From SAR116 cluster bacterium (lineage in GTDB: Bacteria > Pseudomonadota > Alphaproteobacteria > Puniceispirillales > Puniceispirillaceae), in assembly GCA_002722385.1 (NCBI GenBank), contig PBLR01000012.1, positions 6,621 to 15,232 of the forward strand: a stretch of 8,612 nucleotides of DNA, written 5' to 3'. Shown in pieces: positions 1 through 5,561 of this stretch (position 1 is the stretch's first letter; each line of letters opens with the position of its first letter). Position numbers and translations under genes: made by a program. Below the pieces are notes generated by a model. That model saw only the letters and a list, made by a program, of their open reading frames with translations. It had not been told where the DNA came from and searched no databases.

Positions 1-569
1 TCTGTGCGGAACGCTTCAATTTCGGCTTCACGTTCACAGATCAGGCGAAGCGCAACAGACTGTACCCGGCCTGCTGAACGTGAACCGGGCAGCTTGCGCC
101 AGAGCACAGGAGAGAGGCTGAATCCAATCAAATGATCAAGAGCGCGACGGGCAAGATAGGCTTCGATCAGATCGATATCCAGACCACGCGGAGTTTCAAT
201 GGCTTTCAGGATGGCAGTTTTGGTGATCTCGTTAAACACCACCCGCTCATAAGGAATGTCACGTGTTTTGCTGTTTTGTTTCAGCAGCTCACAAACATGC
301 CAGCTGATGGCCTCACCCTCTCTGTCCGGGTCAGTGGCCAGAATAAGCCGGTCTGCCCCGTTCAGGGCTTTGCTGATGTCACGGATACGCTGGCCACCTG
401 AATCAGAGATTTGCCAGCTCATTTCAAAATCCTGATCCGGTTTGACCGAACCGTCCTTTGACGGCAGATCACGGACATGCCCGTAAGAGGCGAGTACGGT
501 GTACCCGTCACCCAGATAGCGGTTTATGGTTTTGGCCTTGGCCGGTGATTCGACCACCACGACTTTCAT
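1..569 (-). CDS. topA: DNA topoisomerase I, N-terminal part (cut by left window edge)
   Basis: Type IA topoisomerase, which relaxes negative supercoils through a transient 5'-phosphotyrosine break. Reading leftwards from ATG at 569 gives 189 uninterrupted codons with no stop before the edge. The start MKVVVVESPAKAKTINRYLG is the TOPRIM opening; Glu7 sits where the family's catalytic Glu lies. The acidic metal-binding motif TDPDREGEAISWH is at residues 79-91 (Asp80, Asp82, Glu85). The conserved SAGRVQSVALRLICERE follows at 165-181. The family is usually about 800-900 residues, so the active-site Tyr and the zinc or C-terminal domains lie outside. A GAAGG ribosome site 10 nt upstream supports the start. 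It is the last visible gene of the minus-strand cluster, 67 nt after dprA; dprA followed by topA is a common alphaproteobacterial order. Identification is secure; only completeness is unknown. Confidence 0.97.
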   Translation of the reverse strand, partial: MKVVVVESPAKAKTINRYLGDGYTVLASYGHVRDLPSKDGSVKPDQDFEMSWQISDSGGQRIRDISKALNGADRLILATDPDREGEAISWHVCELLKQNSKTRDIPYERVVFNEITKTAILKAIETPRGLDIDLIEAYLARRALDHLIGFSLSPVLWRKLPGSRSAGRVQSVALRLICEREAEIEAFRT

Positions 570-579
570 GTTACGCAAC

Positions 580-584
580 CCTTC
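580..584 (-). promoter_or_regulatory. ribosome binding site of topA
   Basis: GAAGG on the minus strand, 10 nt before the topA ATG. The same GAAGG or AAGG core recurs 10-11 nt before gatC, gatA and pyrC, so it looks like the usual initiation signal of this genome. Confidence 0.6.
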
Positions 585-617
585 GCCTTGTCCAGTGTGG
601 TCGTTTTTTGCGAATAA

Positions 618-630
618 TGTAAGATTTACA
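618..630. repeat. short inverted repeat TGTAA-GAT-TTACA in the dprA-topA gap
   Basis: A perfect 5-bp dyad with a 3-bp centre lies in the 67-nt gap between the dprA stop and the topA start, about 50 nt before topA. The 3-nt loop is small for an RNA hairpin and no run of U follows, so it is not a terminator. It could be a protein-binding dyad or a chance palindrome. I see no convincing -35/-10 pair beside it. Confidence 0.3.
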
Positions 631-636
631 AGAACG

Positions 637-1758
637 TTAGCTGTCCTGATACAAACGAGACACTCGGTTTCCCGCATGTCTTTGCACATCTCCGGCCAGT
701 TCAAGTTCCAACAAAATCGCTTGACCATCTACCGCAGAGACATGGCACCAGCGACACAATTCGTCAACACCAATCGGGTCATGAGCCAGATTTTCGAGCA
801 GAATTTGCCTTGTTTTTGCCCACTCTTCAGGTGTCATATCTGATACCTCCGGCAATTGGCCCGGGCTGAATGAGGGCAGATCAGGCTGGCTGATGCCGGG
901 TTTCTGATCCAGAACAGACAGAATATCGCGTGCGGACTGAACCAGATGTGCACCATCCTGAATCAGCCGGTTAGTGCCTTGAGAGCGGGGATCAAGAGGC
1001 GAGCCGGGTATCGCCATAACCTCTATGCCGCGTTCGGCGGCCTCTCGGGCGGTGATCAGCGAACCTGACTGAAACGCCGCCTCTATCACACAGACACCCA
1101 GGCTGAGTGAGGCAATGATTCTGTTGGGGGCCGGAAACAGCCGTGGCGTGGGTTTGGTGCCGAAAGGTGTCTCAGTGATCAAAAGGCCTTGCTCGGCAAT
1201 CTGGGCAAACAATTCGGCATTTTCGGGCGGGTAAATTTCATCTATGCCGCAGGCCAGAACCGCTAGGGTACCTGTATCTAAGCTACCTTGATGTGCGGCG
1301 GTATCAATGCCTCTGGCCAGGCCAGAGATTACGGTGTAACCGGCCTGACCGATTTCTGTGGCAACAGATTGCGCCAGCCTCGTTGCATTAATTGAGGCGT
1401 TTCGCGCCCCCACCAACGCACAGCCCTTTGCCGCCAAGACAGACTTATGACCTTTTACAGTCAGCACAAAAGGAGCATCATCAAACTGCAGTTTTGAAGG
1501 GGGATAGTCATCATCTCCATAACAGATAAACGCCGCCCCCAGCTTGCTGGCCTGTTCAATTTCCTGTTCGACTTGCTGTTTTGTGGCCAGCTTCAGTTGC
1601 CGGCCGCCGCGTGCGGATAAATCCGGCACAGTCTCTAGGGTTGCTGCCGCACTGCCATAGCGACGCATCAGTAACTGACACGTTATCGGGCCGATATTGG
1701 GTGTACGGATTAACCGCAGCTTATTGAACAGATTTTTCTGGTCCATCGACCAGAGCAT
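637..1758 (-). CDS. dprA: DNA-processing protein DprA (Smf)
   Basis: Binds single-stranded DNA and loads RecA onto it, which protects incoming DNA in natural transformation; many non-competent bacteria also keep it. The 373 residues are normal in length. An N-terminal SAM/HhH-like region (about 8-70) includes TPNIGPITCQLL. The Rossmann-like DprA core (about 75-285) shows VGARN (116-120), SGLARGIDTAAHQG (145-158), GVCVIEAAFQSGSLITA (221-237) and GTNRLIQDGAHLV (261-273). A C-terminal winged-helix-like domain covers about 308-373. The usual core FPxRNRIIA reads FPAPNRIIA (208-216), with Pro211 where Arg is normally found. ATG at 1758 was chosen as the longest start; an in-frame ATG at 1746 is possible, and neither has a clear ribosome site. 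It follows plsY by 24 nt and precedes topA. No other com genes are in view, so competence cannot be inferred. Confidence 0.96.
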   Translation of the reverse strand: MLWSMDQKNLFNKLRLIRTPNIGPITCQLLMRRYGSAAATLETVPDLSARGGRQLKLATKQQVEQEIEQASKLGAAFICYGDDDYPPSKLQFDDAPFVLTVKGHKSVLAAKGCALVGARNASINATRLAQSVATEIGQAGYTVISGLARGIDTAAHQGSLDTGTLAVLACGIDEIYPPENAELFAQIAEQGLLITETPFGTKPTPRLFPAPNRIIASLSLGVCVIEAAFQSGSLITAREAAERGIEVMAIPGSPLDPRSQGTNRLIQDGAHLVQSARDILSVLDQKPGISQPDLPSFSPGQLPEVSDMTPEEWAKTRQILLENLAHDPIGVDELCRWCHVSAVDGQAILLELELAGDVQRHAGNRVSRLYQDS

Positions 1759-1771
1759 AAACTGCTTTATC

Positions 1772-1786
1772 TTAACTTTCGGTTAA
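1772..1786 (-). other. small A+T-rich hairpin across the plsY stop
   Basis: On the minus strand TTAAC-CGAAA-GTTAA forms a 5-bp stem with a 5-nt loop that includes the plsY stop codon, about 14 nt before the dprA ATG. The stem is weak and no U-run follows, so it is not a terminator. It might modulate dprA translation, or it may mean nothing. Confidence 0.2.
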
Positions 1787-2406
1787 TCAGATGTATTTTT
1801 TTTGAAGGAAATCCGACTTTCGTCGCCTGTCATGATCCTTTGGATATTCTCCTTATGGCGGATCCAGCTTAACCCGCCTATCCCCCAGACCGTAACTTGC
1901 ACAGGCACAGACATATCAACCGGGCCGAATGAGGCAATCAGGCCCGCCGCCAGAAAGCTGAGCAACGCAGATAAAGAGGACAGCCGCGTAATCACAGCGG
2001 TCAGCAGCCAGCTGGCGGCCATCACAAGTCCGGCCAGAGGCGAGATAGCGGCAATCACAGCCATGCCTGTGGCCACACCTTTGCCGCCCTTGAATTTCAG
2101 CCATAGCGGAAAACAATGGCCGATAACAGCCCCAAATCCGGCATAGGCGGCACTGTCTGGTGACAGCCAGAAACTGCAGATAAAATAGGCAATTGCCCCT
2201 TTCAGCGCATCCAGTACCAAGGTCAGCAGGGCCAGCCCTTTATGTCCTGTCCGCAATACATTTGTTGCGCCAATATTGCCTGACCCAACTGTTCGGATAT
2301 CCTGGCCGGTCGCCAGATACACCAGAACGAGGCCAAATGGCGCAGCTCCCAGCATATAGCCGATGGCAAATGATGCAGGAATGAAGATCGTCAGCTGTTC
2401 GCTCAT
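1783..2406 (-). CDS. plsY: acyl-phosphate:glycerol-3-phosphate acyltransferase PlsY
   Basis: Inner-membrane enzyme that transfers an acyl group from acyl-phosphate (made by PlsX, not in view) to glycerol-3-phosphate, giving lysophosphatidate, the first step of phospholipid synthesis. The 207 residues match the family. All three signature motifs are present: GSGNIGATNVLR (41-52), GHCFPLWLKFKGGKGVAT (96-113) and RHKENIQRIMTGDE (183-196). Hydrophobic segments at about 6-30, 55-80, 86-101, 113-135, 140-160 and 165-182 fit a multi-pass protein. The start lies only 3 nt after the pyrC stop and has no recognisable ribosome site, so translation probably depends on ribosomes finishing pyrC. The 3' end carries a run of eight A (1796-1803) in the Lys-Lys-Asn codons. 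Identification is firm. Confidence 0.97.
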   Translation of the reverse strand: MSEQLTIFIPASFAIGYMLGAAPFGLVLVYLATGQDIRTVGSGNIGATNVLRTGHKGLALLTLVLDALKGAIAYFICSFWLSPDSAAYAGFGAVIGHCFPLWLKFKGGKGVATGMAVIAAISPLAGLVMAASWLLTAVITRLSSLSALLSFLAAGLIASFGPVDMSVPVQVTVWGIGGLSWIRHKENIQRIMTGDESRISFKKNTSD

Positions 2407-2409
2407 CTG

Positions 2410-3696
2410 TTAATCAGCGCCAGGAAAACAGGCCTGCCCATTTACCCATAATCCTGTCACCTGGCCTTCACATGGCTGGCCGTCAAACGGCGTGATCCGG
2501 GAGAGCGATTTAAAGGTCTGGCTTTGGATGACGGAAGAGGCGTGCGGGTCAATTCTGACAAGGTCAGCAGATGCGCCTGTCTGCAACGTGCCGCAATCAA
2601 GATTCAGCAGCCGGGCCGGGCCGGTGCTGAGCAAATCAAATGCCTGCAGCCAGGTCAGCTGCCCGCCATGGACCAGCTTTGCGGTCAACACAAACAGGGT
2701 CTCCAGACCAGATGCGCCTGAGCTGGCCAGCGTAAAAGGCTGGTTCTTCATATCCGGATTCACCGGCACATGATCCGACGCAATCGCATCAATGGTCCCG
2801 TCAGCAAGGCCGGCAACAACAGCTAGCCTGTCGTCTTCACGGCGCAGAGGCGGGTTTAATTTTGCCCGTGTGTCATACCCGGATACAGCCACTTCGTTCA
2901 GCATGAAATAAGGCGGGGCGGTATCTGCACTGACGTGAATGCCGCGCTGTTTTGCACGTCTGATAATCTCAACAGAGCCAGCTGTCGACACATGGCTGGC
3001 GTGATATCTTGCGCCGGTTAACTCTGCCAGCTGGATATCCCGTTCCAGAATAATCGTCTCGGCAAGAGCCGGGCTGCCCAGCAGACCCAGCCGTGTTGAG
3101 GTTTCACCCTCATTCATATCACCATGTTCGCTCAGGCTGAAATCTTCACAATGATGGATGACAGGCTTATCCAGCATCTGGGCATAGGTCATAATGCGGC
3201 GCATTGACAGCGCGCTTTGCACTGACATTGTGCCGCTGGCAAAGCCAACCGCACCAGCCTTTGCCATCAGGCCTAACTCGGCCATTTGTTCCTGCTCAAG
3301 CTCTTTTGTCATCGCGCCATAGCAACACACCTTCGGCCCGCCAATCCCGCGCGCCCGAAGCTGCAGGCTGTCAATCATGGCGGCTGAGTCCATCACCGGT
3401 ATGGTTGAAGGCAGCAGCACAACGGTTGACAGGCCACCTGCTGCTGCTGCCTGCAACAGGCTGTCCAAGGTCTCCAGATGTTCTGCGCCCGGGTAGCCTG
3501 ACTGTACCCGCATATCCACAAAGCCCGGCCCGACAATCTGTCCGGCACAGTCGGTTACCTTATCGGCTGTGATGTCTTTGCCATTTGCCCCTGTGCCGCT
3601 ATCGGCAATAACTCCGTCTTCGATCAGCAGCCAGCCGGTCTCATCCTGCTTTTGGGCCGGACAAATCAGCCGCGCATTTGTCAGTAACTGCCGCAT
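2410..3696 (-). CDS. pyrC: dihydroorotase-family protein, probably catalytically degenerate (PyrC'-like)
   Basis: Amidohydrolase-family protein of 428 residues, the usual length for class I dihydroorotases. Active members cyclise carbamoyl-aspartate to dihydroorotate. Family landmarks are clear: GPGFVDM (56-62), PGAEHLET (69-76), HHCED (181-185), HASHVSTAGS (232-241), LNPPLRRE (280-287) and ASDH (306-309). Key residues are missing. The metal HxH is Arg63-x-Gln65, the substrate Arg of HLREPG is Gly67, the Asn of MPNT is Ser97 (LPST), the bridging-metal Asp region reads GFASGT (151-156), and the last His of SDHAPH is Val312. His182, His235 and Asp308 remain. The start ATG shares one base with the pyrB stop (TAATG). 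Known parallels are the inactive pyrB-linked PyrC' of Pseudomonas and degenerate alphaproteobacterial PyrC. I infer a structural role with PyrB; catalysis cannot be excluded from sequence alone. Confidence 0.93.
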   Translation of the reverse strand: MRQLLTNARLICPAQKQDETGWLLIEDGVIADSGTGANGKDITADKVTDCAGQIVGPGFVDMRVQSGYPGAEHLETLDSLLQAAAAGGLSTVVLLPSTIPVMDSAAMIDSLQLRARGIGGPKVCCYGAMTKELEQEQMAELGLMAKAGAVGFASGTMSVQSALSMRRIMTYAQMLDKPVIHHCEDFSLSEHGDMNEGETSTRLGLLGSPALAETIILERDIQLAELTGARYHASHVSTAGSVEIIRRAKQRGIHVSADTAPPYFMLNEVAVSGYDTRAKLNPPLRREDDRLAVVAGLADGTIDAIASDHVPVNPDMKNQPFTLASSGASGLETLFVLTAKLVHGGQLTWLQAFDLLSTGPARLLNLDCGTLQTGASADLVRIDPHASSVIQSQTFKSLSRITPFDGQPCEGQVTGLWVNGQACFPGAD

Positions 3697-4676
3697 TACG
3701 CACCACCCTTGTTCTGAGAGGATAGCGCCACAGCCTCAAGACAGGCCATTCTGGCAGCCACACCCATCTCTACTTGAGTGGTGATCAGGCTGCGGTCATG
3801 GTCATCAGCAATCACAGAATCAATTTCAACGCCTCTGTTCATAGGCCCGGGATGCATAATCAGCGCATCAGGCGCCGTTTTTGCCAGTTTCTCAGCATTC
3901 AGCCCGAACAGATTGAAATATTCATGCTGGCTGGGGATTTCGCGGCCCTGCATCCGTTCTGTCTGCAAGCGCAGCATCATCACAATATCAGCTCCGGCAA
4001 TTCCCGCTTCCAAATCGGTAAAGACAGGTACACCAAAGCTGTCAATATTCGCGGGTATCAGAGTTGACGGGCTGACAAAGCGCAAATCGGCCCCCAACGC
4101 GCCAAGAAGATACAGGTTTGACCGGGCGACGCGGCTGTTGGCGATATCGCCGCAGATGGCAATCTTCAACCCGGAAATCCGGCCAAACCGGCGCAAAATG
4201 GTCAGCGCATCCAGCAACGCTTGTGTGGGGTGTTCATGGCGCCCATCTCCGGCATTGATAACGCCGCCATCTACATGATGGCTGAGCAGGGTCGGCGCGC
4301 CCGCATTTTGATGGCGGATCACAAGAATATCAGGCTTCATCGCGTTCAGAGTTGTTGCTGTATCAATCAGCGTTTCCCCCTTTTTAACAGATGATCCGGA
4401 AACAGAAATATTCAGAACAGACGCGCCCAGCCGCTTTGCCGCAACCTCAAAGGAAACTCTGGTGCGGGTTGAATTCTCAAAGAACAGATTCACAACCGAC
4501 ACACCCTTCAGCAGGGTCTGCAGGCCGGGATCCTGGCGCTCGCCGGTGATGATGTCTGCAAAATAATGGGAACGATAAAGCAGGGACTGCATTTCCGGGA
4601 CGCTCAGCCCCTCTATCCCTAACAAATGGCGTCCGGTCAGCTGTGCTGCCGTCTTTTGTTTTACATCTGTTGTCAT
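3696..4676 (-). CDS. pyrB: aspartate carbamoyltransferase, catalytic chain
   Basis: Condenses carbamoyl phosphate with aspartate to carbamoyl-aspartate, the committed step of pyrimidine synthesis, in the cytosol. The 326 residues are normal for a catalytic chain. The carbamoyl-phosphate site [13 protein letters not shown] lies at 65-77. The mobile lysine loop is SSVKKGETL (95-103), followed by Arg121, then HPTQALLD (149-156). [11 protein letters not shown] (176-186) holds Arg182. Arg236 and Gln238 are in MLRLQTERM, and HPGPMNRG is at 275-282. These correspond to the catalytic residues of E. coli PyrB, so the enzyme should be active. No pyrI regulatory-chain gene is adjacent; instead the dihydroorotase homologue follows with a TAATG overlap, as in dodecameric PyrB-PyrC' type enzymes. 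It starts 45 nt after ruvX with only a weak AGG before the ATG, and I found no clear promoter or attenuator in that gap. Confidence 0.98.
   Translation of the reverse strand: MTTDVKQKTAAQLTGRHLLGIEGLSVPEMQSLLYRSHYFADIITGERQDPGLQTLLKGVSVVNLFFENSTRTRVSFEVAAKRLGASVLNISVSGSSVKKGETLIDTATTLNAMKPDILVIRHQNAGAPTLLSHHVDGGVINAGDGRHEHPTQALLDALTILRRFGRISGLKIAICGDIANSRVARSNLYLLGALGADLRFVSPSTLIPANIDSFGVPVFTDLEAGIAGADIVMMLRLQTERMQGREIPSQHEYFNLFGLNAEKLAKTAPDALIMHPGPMNRGVEIDSVIADDHDRSLITTQVEMGVAARMACLEAVALSSQNKGGA
3707..3710 (-). promoter_or_regulatory. ribosome binding site of pyrC, inside the pyrB 3' end
   Basis: AAGG on the minus strand, 10 nt before the pyrC ATG and inside the last codons of pyrB. It supports the start that overlaps the pyrB stop, and suggests reinitiation can be combined with direct initiation. 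Confidence 0.45.
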
Positions 4677-4699
4677 CTGACCTGTTCTATACTGGGTTT

Positions 4700-4716
4700 T
4701 CTGACGCCCGTCCAGA
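4700..4716 (-). other. possible hairpin in the ruvX-pyrB gap
   Basis: On the minus strand TCTG-G-AC-GGGC-GTCAGA can fold as a 6-bp stem with one bulged G and a 4-nt loop, a few bases after the ruvX stop and about 23 nt before pyrB. AAAACC rather than a U-run follows, so it is not a standard terminator. It could be an mRNA processing or pausing element; the evidence is only the symmetry. Confidence 0.25.
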
Positions 4717-4721
4717 TGTCT

Positions 4722-5195
4722 TTAGCCGGGGGGCTGGCTTTGCAGACTGTCCAAAGCAGATTGCAATATCCAGACCGCGGCCAGGCTGTCTCGTCTCACG
4801 GCTCGTCTCGCGCGGGTCATATCCGCTGCGATCATGTTCCTCTCGACAGCTTGTGTGGACATGCGCTCATCCTGAAAGCTGATGGCAATATCATGCAGAC
4901 GCAAAAAAGCATGCGCAAAATCCCGTACGGAATCACAACGCGGACCAGCTGTGCCGTCCATATTCAATGGCCAGCCCAGCACCAGCCCGCCAACATTCTG
5001 CTCGTCGATGAGGCGGATCAGATGTTCAGCATCAGGGGTGAATTTTTTGCGCCATAAAACCGGCTGTGGAGAGGCGACATTTGTGCGCGGATCAGCGATG
5101 GCCAAACCAATGGTTTTTTTGCCAATATCCAGACCCAACACTTTTTGTCCGGGTGAAATCGCATTTATAAGGTCGTAAAGGTTGCAGACAGGCAT
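4722..5195 (-). CDS. ruvX: RuvX/YqgF-type RNase H-fold nuclease
   Basis: YqgF-family protein of the RNase H fold, annotated as a putative Holliday junction resolvase and linked in E. coli to 5' maturation of pre-16S rRNA. From ATG at 5195 it has 157 residues; alphaproteobacterial members often carry a short N-terminal extension such as MPVCNLYDLINAISPGQ before the core. Motifs, numbered from this start: LGLDIGKKTIGLAIAD (20-35) with catalytic Asp23, LVLGWPLNMDG (71-81), DERMSTQAVE (109-118) with Glu110, and RRDSLAAVWILQSALD (134-149) with Asp136. All active-site acidic residues are present. An in-frame GTG at 5201 would add two residues; neither start has a clear ribosome site. It is the first gene of the minus-strand cluster and is divergent from gatC. 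The in vivo role of the family is still debated. Confidence 0.95.
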   Translation of the reverse strand: MPVCNLYDLINAISPGQKVLGLDIGKKTIGLAIADPRTNVASPQPVLWRKKFTPDAEHLIRLIDEQNVGGLVLGWPLNMDGTAGPRCDSVRDFAHAFLRLHDIAISFQDERMSTQAVERNMIAADMTRARRAVRRDSLAAVWILQSALDSLQSQPPG

Positions 5196-5258
5196 GGTCA
5201 CTGCTAATGAACGGGTTGCAATTGCATTGTTAAGATGTTGTCGAAGGTCCTATCTATC
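5196..5258. promoter_or_regulatory. divergent ruvX-gatC intergenic region (presumed promoters, 10-bp palindrome)
   Basis: These 63 nt separate two divergent transcription units, so promoters in both directions are expected here or just inside the genes. I could not assign a convincing -35/-10 pair. TTGTTA (5227-5232) and TATCTA (5251-5256) are 18 nt apart, but they would start transcription inside gatC. A perfect 10-bp palindrome TGCAATTGCA lies at 5217-5226 and could be an operator. The regulatory role is inferred from position only. Confidence 0.4.
5243..5247 (+). promoter_or_regulatory. ribosome binding site that decides the gatC start
   Basis: GAAGG lies 11 nt before ATG 5259. It favours that start over the in-frame ATG at 5235, which has no purine-rich sequence in front and would place this site inside the coding region. 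Confidence 0.55.
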
Positions 5259-5561
5259 ATGTCTACAGACAAAACCAGTGTAAATAAAGACACTGTCAAA
5301 AAAATCGGCCGTCTGGCCCGCCTGCATGTACCAGAAGACAAGCAGGAAAAAATTGCCGGTGAGCTGAACGCCATTCTGAACTGGATTGAAGAGCTGAATG
5401 AGGTGAACACAGACGGTGTTGAACCTTTGGCAAGCGTGACCGGACATTCACTGCCACAACGTGTGGATCTGGTCTCAGATGGTGACAAGGTTGATGATAT
5501 TCTGGCCAATGCGCCAGAACAGGCGAGCGGCTTTTTCGTCGTGCCGAAGGTGGTAGAATAA
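5259..5561 (+). CDS. gatC: Asp-tRNA(Asn)/Glu-tRNA(Gln) amidotransferase subunit C
   Basis: Small subunit that wraps around and stabilises the GatA-GatB interface of the heterotrimeric amidotransferase. From ATG 5259 it has 100 residues, the usual 95-100. Family features are the helix [12 protein letters not shown] (11-22), the segment [20 protein letters not shown] (35-54) followed by EPL (55-57), and the C-terminal [14 protein letters not shown] (74-87) with [10 protein letters not shown] at the very end. An upstream in-frame ATG at 5235 would add eight residues (MLSKVLSI) unlike the family, so the GAAGG-preceded start is preferred. Its stop overlaps the gatA start by one base (TAATG), so the two subunits are probably made by coupled translation. 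It is the first gene of the plus-strand gatCAB operon. Confidence 0.96.
   Translation: MSTDKTSVNKDTVKKIGRLARLHVPEDKQEKIAGELNAILNWIEELNEVNTDGVEPLASVTGHSLPQRVDLVSDGDKVDDILANAPEQASGFFVVPKVVE
5546..5550 (+). promoter_or_regulatory. ribosome binding site of gatA inside gatC
   Basis: GAAGG lies 10 nt before the gatA ATG and inside the last gatC codons. It supports the gatA start at the TAATG overlap. Confidence 0.55.

Noticed and set aside
132..401. Plus-strand open frame of 89 codons at the left edge
   Set aside because: Antisense to the topA TOPRIM region, whose minus-strand reading gives unmistakable topoisomerase I motifs.
3204..3572. Open frame of about 122 codons on the plus strand, antisense to pyrC
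   Set aside because: Rich in Pro, Ser, Arg and Leu, as expected of a complementary-strand shadow; no ribosome site or domain.
3778..4278. Long open frame of about 166 codons on the plus strand, antisense to pyrB
   Set aside because: It lies wholly within pyrB, which has complete family motifs. The translation has no recognisable motifs and reads like a reverse-frame shadow.
4626..5057. Open frame of about 143 codons on the plus strand across the 5' end of pyrB, the gap and ruvX
   Set aside because: It is antisense to two well-supported genes, and the product is low-complexity and unlike any family I know.
5227..5256. TTGTTA and TATCTA, 18 nt apart, as a gatC promoter
   Set aside because: Transcription would begin after the gatC ATG, so the pair cannot serve the favoured start.
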